Positions 7,997 through 17,410 of a DNA stretch of 64,000 bases are shown in pieces. The position numbers and the translations under genes were made by a program. How positions within the stretch are numbered: the stretch's first letter is position 1; each line of letters starts with the position of its first letter. The DNA lies in the NCBI RefSeq assembly GCF_019599505.1, contig NZ_RKLT01000012.1, positions 30,086 to 94,085 on the forward strand. Reading direction: 5' to 3'. This stretch comes from Haloarcula nitratireducens. GTDB taxonomy: Archaea > Halobacteriota > Halobacteria > Halobacteriales > Haloarculaceae. Below the pieces are notes generated by a model. The model was not told the DNA's origin and ran no database searches. It worked only from the letters and a program-made list of their open reading frames with translations.

Positions 7997-8030
7997 TTTG
8001 GACTAACTTGGTAGCTTTTGGACCAAACTT
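7997..8030. promoter_or_regulatory. Two direct repeats in a divergent promoter region
   Basis: TTTGGACTAACTT (7997-8009) and TTTGGACCAAACTT (8017-8030) repeat with a 20-bp period, two helical turns. They lie between the 7960 minus-strand start and the 8111 plus-strand conjugation gene, suggesting a site for a regulator that acts on both. Confidence 0.45.
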
Positions 8031-8110
8031 TTATTGCTAGTGAGTGTGTTGTCTAGACTAGGCGTAAGAGGTGCTAGAACACTGATGACGTACGCCCCCT
8101 CTCTCGTCCC

Positions 8111-8605
8111 ATGTTCGAGTTATCGCTCCCCGACGATCTCGGGGACACGGCAGCGCAGTTCGTCGACCGTCTTGACACGGTCGAACGAAGCATTCTCGAT
8201 CAGCTGTCCGTCCAGCAGGTGCGTTCAATCGCGATCCTGCTGGGCGTCACGGCGACAACGTCGGGCGTGGCAGCTGCACAGAGTGTCAGCGAAGTCGGGA
8301 GCGCAATGTGTGGTTCCGGTGTCGGGCAGCTCGTCGGGTTCGGATTCATCGCCGGGTCGCTGTACTTCGTGCTGAAGGGTGTCGCGAAGGCCATGGCTGC
8401 GATGGACAAGATGGGCTCGACGAAACAGCAGTCGGCTCGCGAAGGGAAGGAGGCGATGGCCGGCTCGGCGAAGACCTTCTCGGCGGCGTTCATCCCGGCT
8501 GTCGCCGCGGGCGTCTTCGAGGTGCTGGGCATCTCGACGGTCTCCTGTATGTCGCCAAGCCAGTGGAGCGTTCTGATGGCCGGCGTCACTGCGCTCCCAT
8601 TCTAA
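8111..8605 (+). CDS. Conjugation-module membrane protein (pilin/VirB2-like position)
   Basis: A 164-residue protein with a charged N-terminal ~35 residues, then hydrophobic segments near 40-56, 70-90 and 120-160. Two cysteine positions (ECGS-type MCGSG near 66, VSCMS near 146) could form a disulfide. It is the first gene of the plus-strand module and is followed 13 nt later by the TrbL/VirB6-like gene. By position and topology it could be the small pilin-like or channel subunit of a haloarchaeal type IV secretion system. Sequence alone does not prove homology to VirB2. Confidence 0.6.
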   Translation: MFELSLPDDLGDTAAQFVDRLDTVERSILDQLSVQQVRSIAILLGVTATTSGVAAAQSVSEVGSAMCGSGVGQLVGFGFIAGSLYFVLKGVAKAMAAMDKMGSTKQQSAREGKEAMAGSAKTFSAAFIPAVAAGVFEVLGISTVSCMSPSQWSVLMAGVTALPF

Positions 8606-8618
8606 CAGAGCCCCGCCC

Positions 8619-9866
8619 GTGCCCGACAATTCTTCTGCACCGACGCCGGCAGAGACGCCGCCACCGTCGCCATCGAACGCGACGAATGGGGCGGCCGGAG
8701 AGGCCGGTGGCGGAGTGTTTCCGTCACCGATAGCGGCGGTGAAGTCACTCATTGAGTGGGCGGTCGACTCGGTCGTCAGCGGCGTGACGACTCTCATAGA
8801 GACGTTCAACGGATTCGTCTTCGGCATCCGCCTCCCAGGACGTGCTGGCGAGGTCGCGTCGTGGGGCCCGCCGGAAGCCGGTCTCTGGTCGGGTGCATGG
8901 GCGCTGTACTGGACGCTCGTCCCGCTGGCCCTCGCACTTCTCGTCTTTCAGGCGATGCGCGTCCAAGGGACTCTCTCGGGACGAGAAACGAAAGCAAAGC
9001 TCGGCGAAATCGGAAAATGTGGTGTCCTCATCCTCGCCGGCTGGCCGGTCGCGATCGGCGGCCTGCACCTCGCCGACTCTATGGCGATGGCACTGGCTCC
9101 AGACGCTTCGGCGCTGTTGTCGACACCCGGGAACATCGGGAAGCTCGGGCTCGGGATACTCGTCGGCGCGGGGCTGCTGCTAACCCAGTCCACCCTCGTC
9201 GCGACGGCAATCGTCGTTGTGTTCGTCGAGCACGTTGTGCTTATCGCGGCCGTCGCCGGCTGGCCGATCTGGTGGGCGCTTCGCCCCTCTGACTCCGGGT
9301 TTGCGAACGCTGCTTCCGGTATTGGCCTCTCGATGTATGTCGGCGTCGCTGGCGCGAAGGTTGTCCAGGCCTGTATCGCCTTCTTCGTCTTTCACAGCGA
9401 GTGGTCGCTAGCCGGCGGCGTCGGTGACGCCGTGCTTTCGCTGCTAGGATCGGCGGTCGGCCTCGGTGTGGCCTTCGTCGGCGTTCCGGTCGTCATCGGC
9501 CGCAACTTCGTGCCCGAAGTGATGACTGTCCTCGGGACTCCGGGTGTCAAGGTTGCTGAGTCATCGGCTTCGGTTGCGAGAGACAGGGCTGGTGGCGCGG
9601 CAGGGACAGCCAGTAACTACGCCTCGTCAGCGCGTTCTCGGGCCGCGACGGCCGCTCCGTCGTCGGTTCCATCGCCGACGTGGTCGAGAGGTAACAGCGG
9701 TGAAGCTAGCGCGGCACAGACGGTCCCTGACGACTACACACCCTCGCCGGAACCTGGGGCGCAACAGGCGTCCTCGCTGTCGTCGCCTGACAGCGAGGCT
9801 TCGTCGAATAGCACTCCGAACACAAGCAGGAAGCGACGTATCGAAGCCCTCAATGGGCGATACTAA
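8619..9866 (+). CDS. Polytopic TrbL/VirB6-like conjugation protein
   Basis: A 415-residue protein starting at GTG 13 nt after the previous stop. Residues 1-35 are Pro/Ser/Thr-rich; an amphipathic region follows (AAVKSLIEWAVDSVVSGV). About six to eight membrane helices span residues 85-305, and residues ~310-415 form a Ser/Ala/Pro-rich, probably unstructured tail. This order (soluble N-terminus, polytopic core, low-complexity tail) is that of TrbL/VirB6 inner-membrane channel components. The VirB4-like ATPase gene follows within 25 nt, which supports the assignment. Confidence 0.65.
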   Translation: MPDNSSAPTPAETPPPSPSNATNGAAGEAGGGVFPSPIAAVKSLIEWAVDSVVSGVTTLIETFNGFVFGIRLPGRAGEVASWGPPEAGLWSGAWALYWTLVPLALALLVFQAMRVQGTLSGRETKAKLGEIGKCGVLILAGWPVAIGGLHLADSMAMALAPDASALLSTPGNIGKLGLGILVGAGLLLTQSTLVATAIVVVFVEHVVLIAAVAGWPIWWALRPSDSGFANAASGIGLSMYVGVAGAKVVQACIAFFVFHSEWSLAGGVGDAVLSLLGSAVGLGVAFVGVPVVIGRNFVPEVMTVLGTPGVKVAESSASVARDRAGGAAGTASNYASSARSRAATAAPSSVPSPTWSRGNSGEASAAQTVPDDYTPSPEPGAQQASSLSSPDSEASSNSTPNTSRKRRIEALNGRY

Positions 9867-9887
9867 CCCTCTCACGTGCAGAAACCA

Positions 9888-12800
9888 ATGAGTAACAACT
9901 CTCAGACGACAGAACAGACGCGCAAAGATCCCGGTCAGCTCGTCCCACCGCGCGTGGACACTGACCCAGAACTACTCGGCGACTACACCTGGAGCGACAT
10001 GAAGGTCTACAGTCCAGCCGTGGCCTCACTCCTTGGGAGTGGCGTCGGCGTAGTGATGTCCTCGACGGCACTGGCCGTTGGTGGCCTTGCTGGTGGCCTC
10101 GGGCTAGGGCTTACTGGGACCTACCTCCGAGTCTCTGACCAGCCCTACACGTCACCACGTGGCCGCGTCTCGGCGTGGTCGTCGCACCTCCGTCGACAGT
10201 ACCTCGACAGCCCTGATGACGTGCTTGCCGACGTAACGGGCGTATCTGGTGTCACCGAGCGCGGTTTCCTCAAAATGGACGACGGCCGATTCGTCGTGCC
10301 GGTTCCGATCGAACCGCGGAACACGGCGATGCTCGATGCCGACCAGCGGCACAGGCTTGCGGCATCGCTGTCGTCAGCGATCGATGAACAGCTGACCGAC
10401 ATGCCGTTTCGATTCTACTCGACGACGCGAGAGGCTGATGTCGATGACGTTGCCGAGCGCTACGAACAACGTGCCCTCAATCCAGAGACCAATGAGCTAC
10501 AACAGTCGGTGCTGCTTGATGTCGCCGACTGGCTGACCGAGGCCGATTCTCCGAACTGGGAAGCACGTGATTGGCGGCATTACGTCGTCGTTGAGGCCGA
10601 TGCGAGCGCGGTGACGGGTGCCGATGAGCCGTCGTTCATTGAGATGCTGAATCCGCTGGCGGACGCCGATGCGATCTCCGACAGCGCAATCGAGGCGACG
10701 CTGGCCGATCGCGTCGAGACTGTCCGGGCCGCTATCGGGAGCGTCACAGGCTTAGAGGCTCGCAACCCGACGCCCCACGAGTCGTTGACCGTGGCACGCG
10801 AGTACTGGGGACGCGATGATGATCTTCCAGACGAGCTGGTCGAGGATCTTGTCGGTGACAATCAAGACGAGGATATCGCTGACCGCCTTGCTCGTAGTGT
10901 CGAACCCGAAACGTGGGATCCACGAAATGGGTGGGTGCAAGTTGGCGATCAATACGCAACGGCCCTCTGGCTAGCCGAGTATCCCACAGAGACCGCGAGT
11001 CTCTGGCTCAAGGACCTCTGCACGCTTCGCGGTGTCGACGTCGATGTGACAGTCAACGCTAATCCAGTCCCACTTGACGATGGTGTCCACGAAGCGGGAG
11101 CGAAGGCCGCCGATATCGGCTCCGAAGGTGAGGAACGCGCCGAAGAACGGGACATCACGGCGATGGATACTGAGACCGCGGGAGAGGCGACCCGCAAGCT
11201 GCGCGAACTGTTCCGCCAGACGCCCTCCCAACCGTGGCGACTCTCGACGTACGTCGTGGTCCGGGCCGATGACCGAGATGCACTCGACGCGGCGACCGAG
11301 GAACTGGCGACATTCGACAATGTCGAGGGAGCAAAGCGGCGGGCCCTGCAGACCGCTCGCGAAACGGTACGCGACACACTAACCGGCGCACCGGCGAACA
11401 CGACGCCCGTTATTCCCGGTGCTGCCCAAGAGTGTGCCTTCCGTGCGGCCTCGCCATTGACGGGTGATCGGTGGGATGCAGAGACGCCAGCCGAAAAAGA
11501 CCGTCTCGTCCCGGGCGCAGTCATCGGGTCAATGTTTCCCTTCGCCGCTCTCGACCGGCGCGAAGCGACCGGGATGGACTGGGGGCGAAACGAGGAGAAC
11601 GGGTCACATCTTCGGCTCTCGCCATTCGAACGCGGCGGCGGGCCGCACATGCTGACGATTGGACAGACGCGGTCGGGGAAGACCTACTCGGCCAGCAAGG
11701 CAGCGCTGCGATGGTATCTCGAACGCGATGATCGGACGCTCATCGTGTGTGATACGCAACGCGGGTTCGACGGGCTAACGCAACTCTGTGAGGGCGAGCA
11801 CATCGTCGTCGACGGGAACCAGTCAGTCAACCCGCTCCGTATCGAACCCTCGCCGGATCACCGTGCTGAGGGTGCCGACGAGTTCCGCATGACCGTTGAG
11901 GAAACGGTCGGCTTTCTGGTTGGGTTGCTTCGAGCCGATGATGTCGCCGACGCCGGGGAGTACGCGCCACTGCTAGCCCAGGCGGCCGAACGAACACTCA
12001 CAAATGCGGGCATCGAACCAGGCCAGCCCGAGACATTTGATGCCGGGAACCCGAACCTCTCGGATCTCCTCGAGACGCTAACGGACATGACCTCGAATCC
12101 CGAGGAGTATACGATGGCCGACGGTGAGGGCCACGAAGGGGAGACGCATCTCGAACAGGTCGGCGAATTGCTGACGAAACTCCGGTCGTTCCAGGAAGGT
12201 GGGAAGTACGCGAGTCTGCTCGGAGCTGATGAACTGGGACTCCTCGACGACGACGTGGACATGGCGTACCTCGACTTGCACGCTGTCGGCGGCAGTAATG
12301 ACGCCGAGAAATCGGCGAATCTCCAGTTGATGCTCTCACAGGTACGGGAGAAGATCAAGCAAACCGACGGTGAGGTCGTCTGTATGTTCGACGAGGCCCA
12401 TGTGCTTCTCGACGCCGACCGAACGGCTGACTGGTTGCAGAAAGCAGCGCGGGAGTTCGCTCGGTATGACGCTTCGCTGTGGTTCCTCTCCCAGTCGCCC
12501 AAAGACTTCGTGTCGGGAAAGGGTGAGACCGACGCTCGGGACACGATTCGGGCGCAGTGTTCCACGGTGCACTTCTTCCGAACGCCGCGGGTCGACGAGG
12601 ACGTCCTCGCACAGTTTGGCCTCAACAGCGCCCAGCGGGAGTTCGTACGGGACATAGCCGTTCGTGGGAAAGAAGGTCGGGGATACTCTGAGTGTCTCAT
12701 TGACGCTGAGGATATCGAGGGGTGGATTCCGTGCTATGTCGAGGCCACGCCGCTGGAAGATCGAGTGCTCACCTACTCTCGGCGCGAGGCAAGCGGTCAT

Positions 12801-12920
12801 GGCACGGCAAGAGAGGATTTTGTCGAACATATGACCGACGGAACGGCTGTTCCCTCGAACGGTGAGAGTGGCATCTCACAGCCTGCTGACGAAGCTGAAG
12901 TGAACGGGGGGCGAGAGTAA
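9888..12920 (+). CDS. VirB4/TraC-type conjugation ATPase with N-terminal VirB3-like membrane hairpin
   Basis: A 1010-residue ATPase that powers the type IV secretion channel. Residues ~40-80 contain two hydrophobic segments separated by a short turn, like VirB3/PrgI, so the gene may be a VirB3-VirB4 fusion. A long alpha/beta middle precedes the P-loop GQTRSGKT (near 594), Walker B VVCMFDEAH (near 828) and a downstream QSPKDF sensor segment. The ATG at 9888 is preferred over a GTG at 9876. The stop overlaps the next start (TAATG), so the coupling ATPase is translationally linked. The length is larger than bacterial VirB4 (~800 aa). Confidence 0.8.
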   Translation: MSNNSQTTEQTRKDPGQLVPPRVDTDPELLGDYTWSDMKVYSPAVASLLGSGVGVVMSSTALAVGGLAGGLGLGLTGTYLRVSDQPYTSPRGRVSAWSSHLRRQYLDSPDDVLADVTGVSGVTERGFLKMDDGRFVVPVPIEPRNTAMLDADQRHRLAASLSSAIDEQLTDMPFRFYSTTREADVDDVAERYEQRALNPETNELQQSVLLDVADWLTEADSPNWEARDWRHYVVVEADASAVTGADEPSFIEMLNPLADADAISDSAIEATLADRVETVRAAIGSVTGLEARNPTPHESLTVAREYWGRDDDLPDELVEDLVGDNQDEDIADRLARSVEPETWDPRNGWVQVGDQYATALWLAEYPTETASLWLKDLCTLRGVDVDVTVNANPVPLDDGVHEAGAKAADIGSEGEERAEERDITAMDTETAGEATRKLRELFRQTPSQPWRLSTYVVVRADDRDALDAATEELATFDNVEGAKRRALQTARETVRDTLTGAPANTTPVIPGAAQECAFRAASPLTGDRWDAETPAEKDRLVPGAVIGSMFPFAALDRREATGMDWGRNEENGSHLRLSPFERGGGPHMLTIGQTRSGKTYSASKAALRWYLERDDRTLIVCDTQRGFDGLTQLCEGEHIVVDGNQSVNPLRIEPSPDHRAEGADEFRMTVEETVGFLVGLLRADDVADAGEYAPLLAQAAERTLTNAGIEPGQPETFDAGNPNLSDLLETLTDMTSNPEEYTMADGEGHEGETHLEQVGELLTKLRSFQEGGKYASLLGADELGLLDDDVDMAYLDLHAVGGSNDAEKSANLQLMLSQVREKIKQTDGEVVCMFDEAHVLLDADRTADWLQKAAREFARYDASLWFLSQSPKDFVSGKGETDARDTIRAQCSTVHFFRTPRVDEDVLAQFGLNSAQREFVRDIAVRGKEGRGYSECLIDAEDIEGWIPCYVEATPLEDRVLTYSRREASGHGTAREDFVEHMTDGTAVPSNGESGISQPADEAEVNGGRE

Positions 12921-15900
12921 TGGGCCTTCTCGACCGCTTTGCCACGACGACCGACACGGAGACATCGGGGTACGAAACTACGCAGGTTGACGCCGACCTC
13001 GCTGAGGCGTTGACGTCGCCAGGTGAACGTGACGCTATCTCGGTGCGACCAAACCGTGACAATGGCGGGATAGAGGCGATGGACAGCGTCCTGGAGTCGT
13101 TGCACTCTGTCGAAACGTCCTCGGGCCTCCTCCGTGGTGGCAACGAGAATATCAGTCCTGCCCACTCGTTCGAAGTGCGATACACGCGACCCAACGACGG
13201 CGGCGATCGAGTGCTATCGCTTCGTTACGTTGCCGGTGATGACCGGACTGACGGCCCACTCGAACGGCAACTGACCTCGCAGTATCCCGACTCACAACTC
13301 TCGCGAACTTCCTCTGAGTTACTCTCTAGGAGTAGTGTCGAAGGCCGACATATCGCCGGGGCGCGATTGCAGCTCCGACGCTACACGCTGTACCCAATCA
13401 AGAACGTAGACCTCCCTGGGTTCACCACCGACCCAATGGGGAGTATCCTCGAAGAAATGGTTGGCCAACAAGCCGAGGATGCGACCGACGCCGACGTCGT
13501 CGTGCAAATCCAGTTCAAGCCCGCCCAGCGGAACTGGACGGACGGTATTGAGAATGGCCACGGCGTCCTTGACGATAGTGACGAGCGAGTTCGGGGCGAC
13601 CCGAGTATCAAATCACTAGCGATGAACCTCCGAGAGCCGACGTTCGAGAAACAGTGGCGGCTGTTCACGCGGGAGACCATCGAGTATCCGCCGTCGAAAG
13701 TTGAGAAACAGGTCGCGAAGCTCCTCGAAGAACAGCAAGGCCAGAAAGGATGGCGGCTGTGTCTCCGAGTGTTCGCTATCTCCGACGACCCCGACGTTGC
13801 GATCTCGCGGGCCAGCAGCACTGCTGGAATGTTCCGGAACTTCTACGAGAACAACGCCGAGCAAACGTTCGTCCCTGACCCGCTCGACGGCCGCGAACTG
13901 CGCAACGTCGTCGAGAAAGCGGCTGAACGAGAGTGGGCCGACCACGGTATCGTCAAGGCTCAACGAGAGGTGTCGGGCCTGCTGAACGTTCCCGAGGCCG
14001 ACCATGTTGCTACGAACAAGATGCGTTGGTCGATGTCTCGACCGGGTGAGGGGATTCCGCCAGGAACGCCGCGTTTCGACTTTCAGGCTCATGACGTCGC
14101 TGGAGCCGACGATGACGTCCAACAGGTCGCGATGCTCGACGAATCGTCAGTCGGCGATCCCTACTGGTACGGGTTCGGGAGTCGCCACGGTGTCGAAGCT
14201 GGTGTGACGCCCGAAACCCTCGAGACCCACCAGTTCGTCGGCGGCGGAACCGGGAAAGGCAAGACGACGTGGTTGGTCAACTTCGCCAGTCAAGTCATGC
14301 AGCGGGGGCATGGCGCGTTGATCTTCGATCCGAAAGGCAAGGACGCCGACGAGTTCGTTCGGGAGTGGCCTGATGACCGCGACCGCGAGGATTTCGTGTT
14401 CGTCGATCTCACCGACGAGTTCGATAAGCAGGTCCGATTCAACTTCCTCGAAGTGCCCAGCGACGCGGATCCTGACAGTCGGCAGTTCGCGTCAACCGTT
14501 GAGGCGCTCTGTGACGATCTCGCCAGTATGGTCGCACTGGCCGGCGGCCAGGACAACTACTGGGGTGCTCGGATGGATCGTGTTGTCCGGACGTTCATCC
14601 GTGGAATGGCGAAATCGGGCAAGACCTGCACACTGCTTGACTTGGCAGCATTATGTACCGCCGAGGAGAACCGCGAGCGGTTCACCGAATGGATGGACCG
14701 GGAACGGCTCCAGTTCATCAAGCGAACCGCCGAACGCATTGAGGGCTTCGACGACGCCGATCTCGAACCACTGGCCGGGCGTCTCGACCAGTGGATTCAG
14801 AACGACGCGATTCGGGACCTGATTGCAGCGAGAGAGTCGACGGTTAGCATCCGCGATGTCGTACGTGAGGGGAAGGTTGTCGTCGTGCGAAACGCGCCGT
14901 CGTCGGGAGAGACAGAGAAGCGATTGTTCGCGACAGCCCTCATTCGTCGTGCCTGGGTTGCTGTTCGGGAGAACACCGACGCGCCACCGTTCTACGTGAT
15001 CTGCGACGAGTTCGACAGTATCGTCTCCGACCGGACCGATATCGCAAGTATCCTCTCTGAAGCGCGAGCGTTCGAGTTCTGTCTCACCCTCTCATGTCAG
15101 AATCCCTCGAATCAGCTCCCCGAACGGGTACAGAAAGCTATCGAGAACCAGTGCGAGACGTTCATCTCGTTCAACCCTGGCGGGCGCGATGATGCTCGTC
15201 TCATCGCCGGCCAGCACTCCCGGGATGTCGAACAAGCGGACCTGACGAATCTCTCAAAGTATCGCTTCTACATGCGGACTCACGACGCCGATGATGAACT
15301 CACTCACTCCTACAAGGTCGATGCCTTCCCGCCGATTGGTGAGACACGAGAGGGGGTATCTGGTGTGGCTGGATTGTCCGACGATGAATTGACCCAACTC
15401 AAGCGCGAGAGCGTCGAGCAGTATGGCGAGGAAGCCGAGTCGCCCGCCCAACAGCGCCAGGCAAGTCACTTCTACGGCGAAGATAGCGATGTCGAGGCCG
15501 ATGATGGCGATATCCGTCACGATGACCAGACCGCTGAGCGGGCCGTACTGAAAGCTGTCTTCGACGAGAGTATCCATGCCAACGGCGTCGAGACCGGCGG
15601 GTTCGTTCCGAAGGGCGACGCCGAGGCCCGGATACGGGACTACCTCGACGCCGAGGGCGATGGTATCGCCGACGTGTGGGACATCGTCGAGCGAGTCCCC
15701 GAGGATCTTCTCGACCGGGATCATCGCGATGGCGAGACGCATCTCCGAACCACTGACCGTGGCCAGAGTGAGGTGTTCGCTAGCGGCGACGACGAGAACG
15801 CCGGCGGTTTGGAGCATCGGCAGTTGCTTCGAGACAGCTACGTTCCGTTGACTCGTCTCGGACTGTGTATCGACATCGTGCAGCAGGACGGCAACGGAGA

Positions 15901-16852
15901 TCTCCCGGATGCTCGTGCCACTCCTGAACCCATGCGTGATGTTGACGTCGAAGAACTGTCGTTGGCGGAGACGCGTGTCGTAGCTGAGAACTTCGCCAAA
16001 GACTATCCAACGCTCGACCGGCTCACGGGCGGCGAGGACGTCGCTGTCGAAACCGAGCACGACACGTCGGGCAAGCCCGGCCAGACTATCAAGAACCTCG
16101 CCAAGGCCCACAAGCGCGGCGTGCGTTGTCTGTTCGTCGCTCGTCCCAACGACGCCCGGCGTGTCGAGGGCGCGCTGTCCGACCCGCCGCTCGTCCGCGA
16201 TATCGACGAGGACGGGACGCGCACGTTCTACAACCGCCGGGACCTGTGGATCGACGGCGACCGGATGCTTCGCCCAGCAGGCACTGAGCAGACTGTATGG
16301 CGCTTCGACCCCGACCGAGAGGCGTACATCCTCTCGGACACCGACGGCCGAGAGCTAGCGACCTTTGCCGACACAGAGGCCGTGTTCGAGAACGCCGACA
16401 CCTATCCGGCGACCGAGAGTGACGTCGACAACCCCGAGGAGTGGCGGCGGGTGCGAAAACCAGTGATCCCTGAGCGAGTGTTTGACGGCGATCGTCCTGA
16501 CCGCGACGACTGGTGTCTCCTCGTCGTCGATCCCGACGAAACGAGAACCCGACTCGCGTTGCTGGCTGATGGCGAACTGATTCCCATCGGCGAGCCGACC
16601 GACGCCCCTGACCCTACCGACCTCGACGTCTCCGATGGCGCTTGTGCGCTGTACGATTGTCTCCTCGATCATGGCGAGTCTGTCACAACGACCGGGGCCC
16701 ACGATCTTGCAACTGACGACAGCCGGGAGTGTCTTGACGTCTCCCGACGGACGATTTCGAAGCGCATCGATGAACTGGTCGACGCTGATGCGCTCACCGA
16801 GGGAGACTATCGAGAACAAGCCGGAACCGAATATCACGTCGCTAAGAAGTAG
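12920..16852 (+). CDS. VirD4/TraG-like type IV coupling ATPase
   Basis: A 1310-residue protein. The P-loop GGGTGKGKTT is near residue 442, followed by ALIFDPKGKD, the pattern of TraG/TraD coupling proteins and HerA-type pumps. Walker B FYVICDEFDS is near residue 695, followed by LSCQNPSNQLPE and an arginine-finger-like region. Residues ~1230-1310 look like a winged helix (SRRTISKRIDELVDADALTEG). No N-terminal membrane segment is visible, unlike most bacterial VirD4, so membrane attachment may need a partner. Middle and C-terminal parts are acidic and unassigned. It is the last gene of the operon; no relaxase follows. Confidence 0.75.
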   Translation: MGLLDRFATTTDTETSGYETTQVDADLAEALTSPGERDAISVRPNRDNGGIEAMDSVLESLHSVETSSGLLRGGNENISPAHSFEVRYTRPNDGGDRVLSLRYVAGDDRTDGPLERQLTSQYPDSQLSRTSSELLSRSSVEGRHIAGARLQLRRYTLYPIKNVDLPGFTTDPMGSILEEMVGQQAEDATDADVVVQIQFKPAQRNWTDGIENGHGVLDDSDERVRGDPSIKSLAMNLREPTFEKQWRLFTRETIEYPPSKVEKQVAKLLEEQQGQKGWRLCLRVFAISDDPDVAISRASSTAGMFRNFYENNAEQTFVPDPLDGRELRNVVEKAAEREWADHGIVKAQREVSGLLNVPEADHVATNKMRWSMSRPGEGIPPGTPRFDFQAHDVAGADDDVQQVAMLDESSVGDPYWYGFGSRHGVEAGVTPETLETHQFVGGGTGKGKTTWLVNFASQVMQRGHGALIFDPKGKDADEFVREWPDDRDREDFVFVDLTDEFDKQVRFNFLEVPSDADPDSRQFASTVEALCDDLASMVALAGGQDNYWGARMDRVVRTFIRGMAKSGKTCTLLDLAALCTAEENRERFTEWMDRERLQFIKRTAERIEGFDDADLEPLAGRLDQWIQNDAIRDLIAARESTVSIRDVVREGKVVVVRNAPSSGETEKRLFATALIRRAWVAVRENTDAPPFYVICDEFDSIVSDRTDIASILSEARAFEFCLTLSCQNPSNQLPERVQKAIENQCETFISFNPGGRDDARLIAGQHSRDVEQADLTNLSKYRFYMRTHDADDELTHSYKVDAFPPIGETREGVSGVAGLSDDELTQLKRESVEQYGEEAESPAQQRQASHFYGEDSDVEADDGDIRHDDQTAERAVLKAVFDESIHANGVETGGFVPKGDAEARIRDYLDAEGDGIADVWDIVERVPEDLLDRDHRDGETHLRTTDRGQSEVFASGDDENAGGLEHRQLLRDSYVPLTRLGLCIDIVQQDGNGDLPDARATPEPMRDVDVEELSLAETRVVAENFAKDYPTLDRLTGGEDVAVETEHDTSGKPGQTIKNLAKAHKRGVRCLFVARPNDARRVEGALSDPPLVRDIDEDGTRTFYNRRDLWIDGDRMLRPAGTEQTVWRFDPDREAYILSDTDGRELATFADTEAVFENADTYPATESDVDNPEEWRRVRKPVIPERVFDGDRPDRDDWCLLVVDPDETRTRLALLADGELIPIGEPTDAPDPTDLDVSDGACALYDCLLDHGESVTTTGAHDLATDDSRECLDVSRRTISKRIDELVDADALTEGDYREQAGTEYHVAKK

Positions 16853-16900
16853 CTGTGGTTCCGATCTAATCTCTCGACCCGAGGATTCAACCCCGGCTGG

Positions 16901-17023
16901 ACCTCCTTCGAGGTGCCCCTTCGAAGTGGGATTTTTACTGTTGCCTTGAAACCCACCTCGAAGCCCACTTCGAAGCTGCGCCGTATGGCGATTATCCCTT
17001 GTCTCGAAGCGAAACCGCTTCGA
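16901..17023. repeat. Cluster of TTCGAAG-containing inverted and tandem repeats
   Basis: ACCTC/GAGGT (16901-16914) is followed by CTTCGAAGTGGG (16919-16930). A tandem pair CCCACCTCGAAG (16952-16963) and CCCACTTCGAAG (16964-16975) follows; the second is the exact reverse complement of 16919-16930. Next comes a perfect hairpin TCGAAGCG/CGCTTCGA with a 4-nt loop (17004-17023). The cluster starts ~50 nt after the coupling-protein gene in non-coding DNA, a plausible place for a transfer origin or a replication/partition site. Confidence 0.6.
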
Positions 17024-17072
17024 CCCTCTATGTCTCCCCTATGCCGGGAGGTAGACACTTCGATAGCAGTGG

Positions 17073-17137
17073 GGACACCCGACCATGGTGCGACACACTG
17101 AGGACACCCGAGCAATGCTAATACCTCGGACACCCAA
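17073..17137. repeat. Three direct repeats GGACACCCRA
   Basis: GGACACCCGA occurs at 17073-17082 and 17102-17111, and GGACACCCAA at 17128-17137, spaced 29 and 26 bp. They lie beside the TTCGAAG cluster and look iteron-like, though three short copies are weak evidence. 17138-17410 shows nothing else I recognise. Confidence 0.4.
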
Positions 17138-17410
17138 CACAATCGAATACACCTCGATACCGGGGTGTGGCGGCAGCTCGACAACGGCCATTGAGACGAC
17201 CACCTCGACAGCGACGCTGACGACGAGATGACGCGAGCTGAGAACGGCACGCGGTTTGTACAGTAAAGAGACTGTATGCGGCAGGCGGTTGTCGCTCGTT
17301 TCGTCACACAAGCGATGAAGCAGTCGTAAGGTTGGCGAGCAGAGTGGTCAGAGAATTACCGTCAACATCACCATCAACAATTGGCCCTTTGTATTGTTTA
17401 TCGGCGTATC

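Noticed and set aside
8225..8827. Minus-strand frames opposite the conjugation genes
   Set aside because: They are antisense shadows of GC-rich coding sequence; the plus-strand genes have coherent membrane and acidic patterns.
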